Positions 1-7,714 of a stretch of 64,000 nucleotides of DNA are shown piece after piece. The translations under genes and the position numbers were made by a program. The first letter of the stretch is position 1; each line of letters starts with the position of its first letter. This DNA is from Staphylospora marina (GTDB lineage Bacteria > Bacillota > Bacilli > Thermoactinomycetales > Thermoactinomycetaceae). The notes beneath the pieces are model-generated. The model did no database searches. It had not been told where the DNA came from and saw only the letters and a program-made list of their open reading frames with translations. The stretch is from NCBI RefSeq assembly GCF_003856495.1, contig NZ_CP034118.1:2082182-2146181 (forward strand), read 5' to 3'.

Positions 1-146
1 TCTACGAATCCGTGATCGAAGCCGTCCGGGAAGGCATTCGCACGGCAGATCTGGGTGGCAGCGCAAGCACCGACGAATTCACCAACGAAGTCATCCGCAA
101 GGTGCAAACCAAGCTGGAAGTGTGGACCACGCTCCAAGGATTCTGA
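1..146 (+). CDS. Isocitrate/isopropylmalate dehydrogenase family protein, C-terminal end (partial)
   Basis: The gene enters from the left edge; the readable frame begins at base 3 and ends with TGA at 144-146. The 47 visible residues include EGIRTADLGGSASTDEFTNE, the C-terminal signature of the decarboxylating isocitrate/3-isopropylmalate dehydrogenases, NAD(P)-dependent enzymes of the TCA cycle or leucine synthesis. The end of the fold alone does not separate the isocitrate enzyme from LeuB. No leu genes follow, which slightly favours an isocitrate or generic dehydrogenase. A hairpin terminator follows directly. Confidence 0.75.
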   Translation, partial: YESVIEAVREGIRTADLGGSASTDEFTNEVIRKVQTKLEVWTTLQGF

Positions 147-161
147 GCCTTCCATGCCGCG

Positions 162-195
162 GCTCCCCCGATTTACCGGGGGAGCCCCTTCATTT
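162..195 (+). terminator. Intrinsic terminator of the dehydrogenase gene
   Basis: An 8-bp stem (GCTCCCCC / GGGGGAGC) closes a short AT-rich loop and is followed by a T-containing tract. It starts 15 bp after the stop codon. Confidence 0.7.
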
Positions 196-254
196 ACAAT
201 GAGATGAGTGCCGTTCGGAGAAACCATACGCATCATGTGGAGGCTCGCAAAGAT

Positions 255-866
255 ATGAACATCCTTGTCAAACGCTTGATCATCTATGTGTCGGGGCTGG
301 TGTTGGTGGCTCTCGGCATCGCCCTGGCCATTCGCGCAGGCATCGGGACCGGGGCATGGGACGCGCTCAATGTGGGACTGGAAAAAAACGTGGGACTCAC
401 CGTCGGTTCCTGGGTCATTCTCGTGGGTGTGATCATGGTGCTGATCAATGCCTTGTGGATGTGGACCAAACCGGAATTTTCCTCTTTAATCGCCGTCTTG
501 ATCATCGGCCCGTTTGCCGATGCCTGGCTGTGGCTGATCTCCGTTGAACCCCGCCACTTTCTTGCGCAGTTGCTGTTGTTCCTGGCGGGGCTGTGCTCCA
601 CCGCCCTGGGACTGGCCGTCTATCTGCAGGCCGGGTTGACCCCCACTCCCCTGGACCGGTTCATGTACGTGATTTCCGCCAAGACCGGGCTCAGTCTCGG
701 CGCTTCCAAAACCCTTGCCGAATGCCTGGCTCTGGTGTTGGCCTGGTCGCTGGACGGTCCCATCGGTCTCGGCACGTTGTTGCTCACGTTTCTGGTGGGC
801 CCTCTGCTCCAGTTCTTCATGTCCGTCGTTCCCCTCCGGCCGGACGACGCCAAACCGTCCCGATGA
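255..866 (+). CDS. YczE/YyaS/YitT-family integral membrane protein
   Basis: A 203-residue hydrophobic protein with about five to six membrane segments. The N-terminal half reads GIALAIRAGIGTGAWDALNV, typical of the YczE/YyaS/YitT family (in B. subtilis YczE influences surfactin production; most members are uncharacterised). I chose the ATG at 255 because GGAGG lies at 239-243; the upstream ATG at 204 has no ribosome binding site and would add a polar extension. It stands alone between two terminators. The substrate or role cannot be told from sequence. Confidence 0.8.
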   Translation: MNILVKRLIIYVSGLVLVALGIALAIRAGIGTGAWDALNVGLEKNVGLTVGSWVILVGVIMVLINALWMWTKPEFSSLIAVLIIGPFADAWLWLISVEPRHFLAQLLLFLAGLCSTALGLAVYLQAGLTPTPLDRFMYVISAKTGLSLGASKTLAECLALVLAWSLDGPIGLGTLLLTFLVGPLLQFFMSVVPLRPDDAKPSR

Positions 867-909
867 AAAGGTCCGCCGTCTTTTGGCGGCACAAGGAGGA
901 AACCCGTCC

Positions 910-967
910 CGTCCCGCCCCGATCGTTCCCGCTTGCCCTCCCCGGCATGGCGGGACGTTTTTTTTTG
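910..967 (+). terminator. Intrinsic terminator of the YczE-type gene
   Basis: CGTCCCGCC at 910-918 pairs with GGCGGGACG at 949-957, followed by a run of nine T residues. Confidence 0.75.
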
Positions 968-993
968 CATGTTTTCCGCACACGGAACATTCA

Positions 994-1021
994 AACAAAA
1001 AACACCCGGAACTCCGGGTGT
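994..1021 (-). terminator. Intrinsic terminator of the 92-aa hypothetical gene
   Basis: ACACCCGGA...TCCGGGTGT hairpin at 1002-1021. On the minus strand it is followed by a T-rich tract, about 30 bp past the stop codon of the gene at 1053-1331. Confidence 0.75.
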
Positions 1022-1052
1022 CCCGAGCCGGGGGATTCATGCAACCCCCGCC

Positions 1053-1331
1053 TCACTTTTTTCTCGGTAGTTTTCTTTTTCCTTTCAGGATGTCCATGCC
1101 CATTGTGGGGTCCGCTTGCACCCTTTTGGCGAACTGTTGCAGCTCTTCCATCTCCACATCGGCCTGCGTCACCTTCATCAGATATTGAAGAACGGCTTCC
1201 ATTCCGCCTTTCTCGTGCGCCTGGCGAGCCCCGTGCAGGATCTTCTCCATCTTTTCCTCCGTGAGCACTTTTCCACCCATGATCGTGTTGATCATCTGAA
1301 CCAAATCTTTGATGGAAATCCCTTGGCCCAA
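1053..1331 (-). CDS. Small helical protein of unknown function
   Basis: A 92-residue, charged, probably all-helical cytoplasmic protein ending in a basic tail (KRKLPRKK). I do not recognise the family. The start is TTG at 1331, placed by a strong AAAGGAGGGG site about 8 bases upstream; no ATG fits as well. It is monocistronic with its own terminator. Codon use and the clear SD make it a real gene. Confidence 0.65.
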   Translation of the reverse strand: MGQGISIKDLVQMINTIMGGKVLTEEKMEKILHGARQAHEKGGMEAVLQYLMKVTQADVEMEELQQFAKRVQADPTMGMDILKGKRKLPRKK

Positions 1332-1570
1332 AACGACCCCTCCTTTTTCGACTCATTTTCCACTATATGGGGAGCGATGCACGGAGGGAACACGGAAAAC
1401 CGCCCAAGCCGAAATTGGATGAATACCCGTTTTGGCGGACCCGGGTAAAAGCCTTTACCATTCGCGGGTACAGGACATAGAGTGAACTAGCTGCCGATGA
1501 GGAATTGCCGCCTGCCCCATGGCCTGCGGCGAGAAATCATCCGGCAATCCAACAGCAAGGAGGGGTTCGG

Positions 1571-1693
1571 GTGAGCGGTTACGGAGGCTATGGATTCGGA
1601 TTCGGCTGGAGACAACTGCTGATCTTCCTGCTGGTCATTGCCACCATCTTCGTCTTTGTGGGCGGAGGATTCGGCAGAGGAAGATACTGCTGA
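1571..1693 (+). CDS. YjcZ-family small hydrophobic protein, copy 1
   Basis: Forty residues: a Gly/Tyr-rich head (GYGGYGFGFGWRQ), one hydrophobic segment (LLIFLLVIATIFVFV) and a short Gly-rich tail ending RYC. This is the pattern of the YjcZ family of tiny, often sporulation-associated membrane peptides. The start is GTG at 1571, with AAGGAGGGG at 1557-1565. First of four tandem homologous genes. A weak SigK-like pattern (AC, 17 bp, CATA at 1476-1479) lies about 90 bp upstream; it is suggestive only. Confidence 0.8.
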   Translation: MSGYGGYGFGFGWRQLLIFLLVIATIFVFVGGGFGRGRYC

Positions 1694-1790
1694 GCACTCC
1701 CGCAAGGATGACCTGAACTTCCCGAGGAGGGCCGGCTGCGGCAAATGATGACGGACATCTTTCCGATTACCCCTGAGAGGAGGTGAGATC

Positions 1791-1907
1791 ATGAGCTACG
1801 GATACGGCGGTTTCGGCTGGAGACAACTGCTGATCTATCTGCTGGTCATCGCCACCATCTTCGTCTTTGCAACCGGCTGGCTGGGCTACGGCGGTTACAA
1901 ATGCTGA
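1791..1907 (+). CDS. YjcZ-family small hydrophobic protein, copy 2
   Basis: Thirty-eight residues with the same plan as its neighbours: MSYGYGGFGWRQ, a transmembrane stretch LLIYLLVIATIFVFA, and a tail GYGGYKC. GAGAGGAGGTGAG upstream of ATG 1791 is a strong SD. The 97-bp gap to copy 1 has no terminator, so the array is probably co-transcribed. The function of the family is not established. Confidence 0.8.
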   Translation: MSYGYGGFGWRQLLIYLLVIATIFVFATGWLGYGGYKC

Positions 1908-1940
1908 GCCCGGAAAACCAAACGAATGCGAGGTGAAATC

Positions 1941-2063
1941 ATGGGCTACTACGGAGGATATGGATTCGGCTGGAGACAGCTCCTGATCTTCCTGCTGGTC
2001 ATCGCCACCATTTTCGTGTTCGCTTGCGGATGGACCGGCTACGGCGGAGGTTACAAGTGCTGA
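1941..2063 (+). CDS. YjcZ-family small hydrophobic protein, copy 3
   Basis: Forty residues: MGYYGGYGFGWRQ head, LLIFLLVIATIFVFA membrane segment, CGWTGYGGGYKC tail. It is nearly identical to copy 4 over the first 34 residues, which points to recent duplication. GAGGTGAAATC precedes the ATG at 1941. It lies 33 bp after copy 2. Confidence 0.8.
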   Translation: MGYYGGYGFGWRQLLIFLLVIATIFVFACGWTGYGGGYKC

Positions 2064-2092
2064 GTTCCGAAAAAGCACTGTGAGGTGAAAAC

Positions 2093-2206
2093 ATGGGCTA
2101 CTACGGAGGCTATGGATTCGGTTGGAGGCAACTCTTGATCTTCCTGCTGGTCATCGCCACCATTTTCGTGTTCGCCTGCGGATGGACCGGCTACGGAAAA
2201 TACTGA
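2093..2206 (+). CDS. YjcZ-family small hydrophobic protein, copy 4
   Basis: Thirty-seven residues, the same as copy 3 up to the tail, which is shortened to WTGYGKY. GAGGTGAAAAC precedes the ATG at 2093. It is the last of the array and is followed by a terminator. Confidence 0.8.
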   Translation: MGYYGGYGFGWRQLLIFLLVIATIFVFACGWTGYGKY

Positions 2207-2290
2207 CCAATCCATGCTGATTCGCGAATTGCCCAGACAAAACCATCGGTCCCAATTCCGGGATCGCCCCGGTAAGTCCCGCTCTCGTCT

Positions 2291-2317
2291 TGCCCCGCCG
2301 GGGGCTTTTTGTTTTTT
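2291..2317 (+). terminator. Intrinsic terminator of the yjcZ array
   Basis: GCCCC-GCC-GGGGGC hairpin at 2292-2306 followed by TTTTTGTTTTTT. Confidence 0.75.
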
Positions 2318-2374
2318 CACAAACAAAAAAACCGCACCGGTACGAAGCCCGGACGGTCACCCGGAGAACGAGGG

Positions 2375-2611
2375 TCACTCGGCGGTTCCGCCGGAATGAA
2401 TGTTCAAACGGGGCTGCTCTTTCTTGAGCAGACTGATCAACATGCGCATTTCTTCGAGCAACACCAGTTCCACCACTTGCTGATTCTTCCGGAGCTTCCT
2501 GTTCTCATCCATCAGTTGGCGGAGTTGCCGCCGGGTTTCTTCAAGCTGTTCTTCGATCCTGTCCAATCGCTGCTCGGACATTCGTGATGCAAAAAGACGG
2601 TCGGACAACAC
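2375..2611 (-). CDS. Small coiled-coil protein downstream of the RsfA-like regulator
   Basis: A 78-residue protein dominated by a heptad-like helix (residues about 12-65, e.g. RLDRIEEQLEETRRQLRQL). I do not recognise a family. The GTG at 2611 is preceded by AGAGGTG about 6 bases away; an internal ATG at 2581 lacks an SD. It follows the RsfA-like gene by 17 bp and is probably co-transcribed, so it may be sporulation-linked (inference). Confidence 0.6.
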   Translation of the reverse strand: MLSDRLFASRMSEQRLDRIEEQLEETRRQLRQLMDENRKLRKNQQVVELVLLEEMRMLISLLKKEQPRLNIHSGGTAE

Positions 2612-2628
2612 GCCGCACCTCTTTTCAT

Positions 2629-3207
2629 TCAGACTTCGTCCTTATTGTATGCAAGCTGCTTGTCCCCGGTATCGATGACCGCCCCCGTCCGTTCATCTTC
2701 GATCCGAATGTCCCAAGGCGATTCCTCGTTGCGGATCGACCGGATCAACTGCAACAAGTCCGCATATTTCTTCTTCACTTCCGTCTCATACCAGTCGTAG
2801 GAGCTCTTCTCCTCACGCAGACGACGGTTCTCTTTCCGGGCCCGCTCCAATTCCCGCTCGCGGGCGGACAGTTCTTCCGACAATCGGCCGACGGCCTTTT
2901 TCAGTTCCGTCCAATCCTCGCGGGCTTGCCTCATCCATTGGATCACCTGCGGAAATGCATCGGAGGTCAGCATCCTGGATTTGCGGAGCTGCCGGAACAC
3001 CCGCTTTTTTTTGGCCTCCGCATAAGAGTCGGGATCCTGTCTCCTGAGAACGGCATTCCATCGAAAACCGCAGGCCCCCGGAGTCCTTCCCAGCTTTTTG
3101 CCCACCTTCTCGAAGGCTTCGATCTGGGTCCCGCCCTCCATGATCGCTTGCAAGACCTCTTCCCTGAGCAACCGGTCTTCCTCGGGAGTCCACCTTCTTC
3201 CTCTCAT
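2629..3207 (-). CDS. RsfA/GerR-family prespore/mother-cell transcriptional regulator
   Basis: A 192-residue protein. Residues 1-55 are a Myb/SANT-like DNA-binding domain (RRWTPEEDRLL, then KKLGRTPGACGFRWNAVLR), the hallmark of the B. subtilis RsfA and YlbO (GerR) sporulation regulators. Residues about 90-150 are a long coiled coil, and the C-terminus is acidic. These proteins modulate SigF- or SigE-dependent genes during sporulation. Which of the two paralogues this corresponds to cannot be decided here. It probably shares a transcript with the coiled-coil gene downstream. Confidence 0.85.
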   Translation of the reverse strand: MRGRRWTPEEDRLLREEVLQAIMEGGTQIEAFEKVGKKLGRTPGACGFRWNAVLRRQDPDSYAEAKKKRVFRQLRKSRMLTSDAFPQVIQWMRQAREDWTELKKAVGRLSEELSARERELERARKENRRLREEKSSYDWYETEVKKKYADLLQLIRSIRNEESPWDIRIEDERTGAVIDTGDKQLAYNKDEV

Positions 3208-3309
3208 CCCACTGTCACTCCTTTCCGGCCAGTCTGCACCCGCAGGAAGGGATTCCTATGATTTTTATATAGTCACGAACATTGTCCAATATGTTCCTTG
3301 ACACTGAAA

Positions 3310-3343
3310 AAGAAAAAACAAAAAAGACCAGGAGCTCCTGGTC
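3310..3343 (-). terminator. Strong intrinsic terminator
   Basis: A self-complementary stem GACCAGGAG/CTCCTGGTC at 3326-3343, followed on the minus strand by TTTTTTGTTTTTTC. It ends the candidate small RNA and any read-through from the TPR gene. Confidence 0.8.
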
Positions 3344-3417
3344 GCAATGAAAGTGGGTCAAGATAAAGGAGTTGAAGAAGCGTGGTAGCGTAAGCAAGAA
3401 AATCTTCCTCACTTACA
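3312..3417 (-). ncRNA. Candidate intergenic small RNA (about 105 nt)
   Basis: Between the TPR gene stop (3484) and the RsfA-like gene there is a promoter (TCGACA at 3447-3452, 17-bp spacer, TACAAT at 3424-3429, minus strand). About 100 nt further on is the strong terminator at 3310-3343. The predicted RNA starts near 3417 and contains a second possible hairpin (GTAAG...CTTAC). Overlapping short ORFs lack an SD and run through the terminator, so I favour a non-coding RNA. No known RNA family is recognised. Confidence 0.45.
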
Positions 3418-3423
3418 CGACCC

Positions 3424-3452
3424 ATTGTACCATGCTTCCCGAATTTTGTCGA
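3424..3452 (-). promoter_or_regulatory. SigA-type promoter for the candidate small RNA
   Basis: Minus strand -35 TCGACA (3452-3447), 17-bp spacer, -10 TACAAT (3429-3424). It faces away from the TPR gene. Confidence 0.5.
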
Positions 3453-3483
3453 TATTTTGCAAAGAATCCGCATCCGTTTTTTC

Positions 3484-4266
3484 TCAGATCACCCATCTTC
3501 TCCAGAAGAGGAAGGTCCCCGGTTCATCGATCTCTTTCAAGGCCTTGTGGAACTGGGCGCGGATCGCTTTGTTTCCGGGAGCCATCCGCATCGCCAACCG
3601 GAATTGGCGAACCGCCTCTTCATACCGTTTCATTTCCATGTACAGCTTGGCGCAGCGAATCCTGCACGCCGGATGTCCGTCACCGTACTGATCCGCCAAT
3701 TCGAGATGGAGCATCGCTTGTCCCGGTTTTCCCGACAGCAGGTAGAATTCGGCCAGCAACGTGTGACTGACGGCATCCTTGGGATTGAGTTCCAGGCTCA
3801 TGAACAGGAGGTTCCGGGCCAAATCGGTTGAATCGGTATGGGTCATGAGATAACGGGCATATTCGCGGAACGCCTTTGAAAATCCCGGATGATTCCGGCA
3901 AAGCGACCGGTAGGCAGCCTCCGCGGCGCTCAAATCGCCCCGTCCTTCCAGGATTTGAGCATGCAGGAGCTCCGCTTCCCTGTTGCCCGGTTCCAGCAAC
4001 AGCGCCTCTTCCACCGCAGCCTGTGAACGCTTCCAATCATGCTTCTGAGCTTCCAGCAAGGCCAACAGCAAGTAATGTTCCACTTTCGGTTCTTTCCGGA
4101 TCAATCGTTCGATCCGGTTCCGGTTTCGCCGGTAACTGCCGCTCATCCATCTCCGTTCTCCCGATCCCCATGCAAAATCGGCATCGATGATGGGACCCGC
4201 CAACGGATTCTCCCCCCCTTTGTCCGGTTTCGTCCGACCCGGCCGTTCCGTTCGGGGTTTATCCAT
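3484..4266 (-). CDS. Tetratricopeptide-repeat (TPR) protein
   Basis: A 260-residue soluble protein. After a basic, Pro/Gly-rich N-terminus (residues 1-60) it consists of about five TPR-like helical pairs (e.g. HYLLLALLEAQKHDWKRSQA, GRGDLSAAEAAYRSL, KRYEEAVRQFRLAMRMAPGN). TPRs mediate protein-protein contacts; the partner is unknown. The ATG at 4266 overlaps the stop of the upstream DUF3907 gene by 8 bp (ATGGATAA), indicating translational coupling and a possible joint role. Confidence 0.8.
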   Translation of the reverse strand: MDKPRTERPGRTKPDKGGENPLAGPIIDADFAWGSGERRWMSGSYRRNRNRIERLIRKEPKVEHYLLLALLEAQKHDWKRSQAAVEEALLLEPGNREAELLHAQILEGRGDLSAAEAAYRSLCRNHPGFSKAFREYARYLMTHTDSTDLARNLLFMSLELNPKDAVSHTLLAEFYLLSGKPGQAMLHLELADQYGDGHPACRIRCAKLYMEMKRYEEAVRQFRLAMRMAPGNKAIRAQFHKALKEIDEPGTFLFWRRWVI

Positions 4267-4783
4267 TCCCGGGCAGCTCCATGCCGAGACTCATGCGAAC
4301 CCGGGTTTGATAATCGGTTTCGTAATAATCCAGCTCTTCCCTGAGACATTCAAACGTCCTTGAAAGGGACAGCACGAGATCCCGAAGCTTTGTCGGCGGC
4401 GTCCGCCGGAATTTGATGGCCTCCTGGCCGGTATAACTGTATCGCCCGTCTTCTTCATACACTTCGTTCTTCGGGAAATAAAACGCATAGACACACGAAT
4501 GCATGATTTCGCTCAACACTTTTTCCGCCCAGTCTTCCCGGAAACGGCTTCTTCTGAGGACCAGGGACGCCTTTTCCCGGGATGCTTCACAAAGCACGCT
4601 CAGAAGGCGAAGATCCCGAAGAAATTCACACAAATAGTTTTTTGTCTCTTCCCCCGCATCCTCCGCTTCCCGGAGCAGTTCGGGAACGGATACATGATTC
4701 AGAAAATGATCCAGTTCCCCGCACACCTGCTTCAGGCGGTCATGCGCAACCTTCAGAAGTTCTTTTGTCTGTTCTTTGGACAT
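4259..4783 (-). CDS. DUF3907 family protein (YpuI-like)
   Basis: 174 residues. The blocks DGRYSYTGQEAIKFRRTPP and EELDYYETDYQTR match what I know of B. subtilis YpuI/DUF3907, a conserved Bacillales protein of unknown function. I chose the ATG at 4783 (MSKEQ), with a GAGGGGGG site about 11 bases upstream; the longer frame to 4828 has no start signal. First gene of a two-gene operon with the TPR protein. Confidence 0.8.
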   Translation of the reverse strand: MSKEQTKELLKVAHDRLKQVCGELDHFLNHVSVPELLREAEDAGEETKNYLCEFLRDLRLLSVLCEASREKASLVLRRSRFREDWAEKVLSEIMHSCVYAFYFPKNEVYEEDGRYSYTGQEAIKFRRTPPTKLRDLVLSLSRTFECLREELDYYETDYQTRVRMSLGMELPGNG

Positions 4784-4891
4784 CGGTGACAAACCCCCCT
4801 CAGGAAAACCAGGTCCAGACACACACATTCACTTCCAGTATATCACAAGGATCCTATCATTTCCTCAAATGAATCCATATGATTCCTGCAA

Positions 4892-4928
4892 AACAAAACC
4901 GGCGGTCAGACCGGGAAGGTCTGACCGC
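4892..4928 (-). terminator. Intrinsic terminator of the CoA-binding protein gene
   Basis: A 12-bp perfect stem GGCGGTCAGACC/GGTCTGACCGCC at 4901-4928; on the minus strand it is followed by GGTTTTGTTTTG. Confidence 0.75.
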
Positions 4929-5017
4929 CTTGAAGGAGCGCTATTGAACAGCGGAATGCTTGTCCGCCTTGTCCTGCCCGAAACCCGTCCATCACTCACG
5001 GAAGATCTTCGGGATGT

Positions 5018-5452
5018 TCAAGAACGCCTGCCCAGCAACAGGGCGTGATCCACTTTGATGCAACGATCCATGACGACGGTCAACCCGTGTTCTTTGGCAT
5101 ACCGAGCAGCTTCTTCATGGATCACGCCCAGCTGCATCCAGACACAGCCGGCTCCCACTTGCACCGCTTCCTCCACCACGGGCATCACGGTCTCACTGCG
5201 CCGGAACACATTCACAATGTCGATCTTCTCTTTGATCTCCGTGAGGGAAGCGTACGGTTTCTCCCCGAGCACGGGCCCTTTCAGATTGGGATTGACCGGA
5301 AAAATCCGGTAACCGGCCCGTTGCAACGCCTCGGCGATCAGGTAACTGGTCCTCTCCGGCTTGTCGGAACACCCCACCACCGCAATGTTCCGGGCCGATT
5401 TCAGAATGGCTGCCCTCTGTTCGTCCGACGGATTTTGGAACATGGTTTTCAT
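5018..5452 (-). CDS. CoA-binding domain protein (YccU type)
   Basis: 144 residues forming a single Rossmann-like CoA-binding domain: NIAVVGCSDKPERTSYLIAE at the N-terminus, then IFPVNPNLKGPVLGEKPYAS and AGCVWMQLGVIHEEAARYA. This is the YccU/succinyl-CoA-synthetase-alpha-like small family, whose physiological role is unclear. The ATG at 5452 overlaps the upstream stop as ATGA. An alternative ATG at 5443 (MFQNPS) has a longer SD spacing. It is translationally coupled to the kinase-like gene. Confidence 0.85.
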   Translation of the reverse strand: MKTMFQNPSDEQRAAILKSARNIAVVGCSDKPERTSYLIAEALQRAGYRIFPVNPNLKGPVLGEKPYASLTEIKEKIDIVNVFRRSETVMPVVEEAVQVGAGCVWMQLGVIHEEAARYAKEHGLTVVMDRCIKVDHALLLGRRS

Positions 5453-6138
5453 CGGCTCCTTTCGGTCCCCGTTTTCAGATTCCATCTTCTCAGTTTGTGA
5501 ACATTCAGCCGCGACACCCGTTTGACCGCCTCCAGAAGCCAGTGCGGCACCGCTCTCCCGCGAATCAAAGGATATACGGTCCGGTATCCGAGCGCCAGCC
5601 AATCCCAGCGCCGATCCCTCCCCGTCCCCAAAAATTCGGCCACGTCGACCACTTTGGCCCGGCCGTCCACAAGCAGGATGTTCCGAAGATGGATTCCCTT
5701 GGGGTTCAATCCGCATTGCCTGACATGCTCCCGGGCTTTCTCCACATCCCGCATCGCTTGCTCCGGAACGGGAATCCCTTTCTCCAGGCATTCGTGAAAC
5801 GTGGGACCTTTTTCCCGGCTCAGCACGAGAAATCCCTCTCCCTGGCCGAGAAACCTGCAAAAGAAGGGAGAGTCCCCCAACCGTCGATACACTTCCGCTT
5901 CTTCCCTCACTTTGTGAAGCCGGTCCGGTCCGTAGATCTTGAACACGATACTTGGATCATGGACCGTCCCGATCACGGCGGCATCCGTGCCCCTGCCGAC
6001 GAGAAAGTACCCGGGCGGCAGCGGTCCCACGCTCACTCTTCGATTGTCCGGATAGGTCCGGATGCGAATTTTCTGGATCGGAGGAGCGATGTTTTTCCAT
6101 CTTTCCGCGAAATGTCGTCTCACCTGTTCATGGTTCAT
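5449..6138 (-). CDS. Serine/threonine protein kinase-like protein (YrzF type)
   Basis: 229 residues with a minimal protein-kinase-like fold: a Gly-rich segment (PPGYFLVGRGTDAAV), a lysine in VFKIYGPDRL, and a catalytic-loop-like GIHLRNILL followed by VVDVAEF in place of DFG. The arrangement resembles B. subtilis YrzF/YrzG putative kinases. The catalytic Asp of HRD is not obvious, so it may be atypical or inactive. The ATG at 6138 has GGAG about 10 bases upstream; longer frames lack an SD. Operon with the YccU-type gene. Confidence 0.65.
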   Translation of the reverse strand: MNHEQVRRHFAERWKNIAPPIQKIRIRTYPDNRRVSVGPLPPGYFLVGRGTDAAVIGTVHDPSIVFKIYGPDRLHKVREEAEVYRRLGDSPFFCRFLGQGEGFLVLSREKGPTFHECLEKGIPVPEQAMRDVEKAREHVRQCGLNPKGIHLRNILLVDGRAKVVDVAEFLGTGRDRRWDWLALGYRTVYPLIRGRAVPHWLLEAVKRVSRLNVHKLRRWNLKTGTERSR

Positions 6139-6211
6139 GAAATCTTCTCCATCCCGGAACAAAAATTGGGGTATGCTGGTGAAAGAATCCTGCAAACCGG
6201 AGGCGACCCGG

Positions 6212-6595
6212 ATGCGACAAGCAAAACGGCATGCGCTGATCCTGGCTTCAGGCGATTTCTTTCTGCTGCTGATCTTTTCCTGGCTGGGCCGGATCACTCA
6301 CCATCTTCCGGCCGATCTTCCTTCGGTGCTGAAGACGGCCTTCCCGTTCGTGGCGGCGTGGATTCCCGTGGCATGGTCTTTCCGCCTTTACCACGCTGCC
6401 TCCCGGGGGTGGAAGACGGCGATGTTTCGGACATTCGCCGCGGTGCTCATCACCGTTGGGCTCGGAGTCCAGTTGCGGGCCTGGATGCTGGGACGCCCGT
6501 TTGATGCGTTGTTTGCTTCCGTCACGTTCCTGACCCTGTGCCCTTTGTTTCTGATGTGGAGGATTCCGCTGGAACGCAAACGGCGACGGACGTGA
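6212..6595 (+). CDS. DUF3054 family membrane protein
   Basis: 127 residues with four predicted membrane segments (e.g. HALILASGDFFLLLIFSWLG and FASVTFLTLCPLFLMWRIPL) and a basic C-terminus. The pattern GD-F-LLIFSWLGRITH near the start fits DUF3054, a small uncharacterised membrane family. GGAGG at 6199-6203 sets the ATG at 6212. It diverges from the kinase-like gene with only 73 bp between the two starts. Confidence 0.75.
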   Translation: MRQAKRHALILASGDFFLLLIFSWLGRITHHLPADLPSVLKTAFPFVAAWIPVAWSFRLYHAASRGWKTAMFRTFAAVLITVGLGVQLRAWMLGRPFDALFASVTFLTLCPLFLMWRIPLERKRRRT

Positions 6596-7224
6596 CGCAA
6601 AAAGAGCCGCCGGCCCCCGCGGGGGCCTCTCTCACCAAACCGCCTGCCCCGAAACCTCCTTTTTCCCTCCCGTCCGGTGAACGGGCCGTTTTTCGGCGTG
6701 ACTCCATGCCCGCCCCGCTGTTCCATCTTCCTCTTTCCCCGTTTCTCTTCCGAAATAACGGAGAAAACATTCCATCGGCTCACGGGCGCGCAACCTCACA
6801 TGGCCAACGCGCATGTTTTCCATCTTTATTTTAAAGGAAAACCATGATCCCAAAAACACTCGGGTTGAACTGTGCGGGAATCGTGGCCTCCGCCAGTCCC
6901 GTCCGCTCCGGACGAAACCCCTTGCGTCGGTTCGGCAGCTCCGGGAGATCGGCCAACGTCATGCTTCTTTGCAAGCCCTGATCGAAAACGGACTCAAATT
7001 CCCTTGAAACGGGCTCCGACTTGCTTTTGTCAAGGCACTCAAAAGCCCCCGGAACCCGTGTGACAAAGCCGGGGGCTGCTTCCGTTCACATCATTGCAAT
7101 CTTTCATCCTCCGCTGACCCATTTTGCCTCTGACGTGATATACTCAGACCGATGCCGCCGTTTTGAGCTCGATTTCAACCCTTCTTTCGAGAGACGAAAA
7201 TCTCACACAGTCAGGAGAGTGCGC
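6596..7224. other. 629-bp intergenic region without a convincing gene
   Basis: Short frames exist on both strands, but none has both a good SD and a recognisable protein. The best is a 45-codon frame at 6844 after AAAGGA. Structural elements are a GGCCCCCGCGGGGGCC palindrome at 6613-6628, an inverted repeat TTTTCC/GGAAAA around 6815-6842, and an orphan hairpin AGCCCCCGG/CCGGGGGCT at 7044-7077. TATACT at 7138-7143 could be the -10 of the downstream gene. Confidence 0.4.
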
Positions 7225-7644
7225 ATGTCCGAACAGATTCGTTTCCGGTCCCGCCATTTCACCAAAGATCAAATCCGGGAACTGGAAGACTGGATGAATG
7301 AGCATTTCCGGAAGGGATACGCCGTGGTCATGTTCGAAGAGACCGATTCCGGCCGGTTTGTCCAATTGGTCCGTGATCCCGGATACCGGATCCAAGCGCG
7401 GATTCGTTTCTTCTATCATGAAATGGAAGCGGACCTGGACCGATGGCTGGAGCAAAAAATCCCGGACGGTTGGAGCCATGACATCCGTACCGATCGCGAG
7501 GGATACTGGGTGTTGATCCAGCGTGAAACCGGCGAGGTCATGCTGCCCCCTTCCCGGATGCTGCTCGCCCAGATGGTGGAGCTGTGGTGGCTGTGGTTCC
7601 TCATGGCAGCCGTCTTCGGCATCCTCTACTTCACCACCGCATAA
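7225..7644 (+). CDS. Hypothetical protein with a C-terminal membrane anchor
   Basis: 139 residues: a soluble domain (about 1-115) with mixed alpha/beta character, then one strong hydrophobic segment at the C-terminus (LWWLWFLMAAVFGILYF), which suggests a tail-anchored membrane protein. No family recognised. The ATG at 7225 is set by AGGAGAG about 8 bases upstream; the frame continues open to 7021 but without signals. Monocistronic. Confidence 0.65.
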   Translation: MSEQIRFRSRHFTKDQIRELEDWMNEHFRKGYAVVMFEETDSGRFVQLVRDPGYRIQARIRFFYHEMEADLDRWLEQKIPDGWSHDIRTDREGYWVLIQRETGEVMLPPSRMLLAQMVELWWLWFLMAAVFGILYFTTA

Positions 7645-7714
7645 TCAGCCGCAACCGAACCGGCCTCCCAAAGACGCCGGGGGGGTCCGTCCGCCGAACA
7701 CCGGCCGTTTTCCG

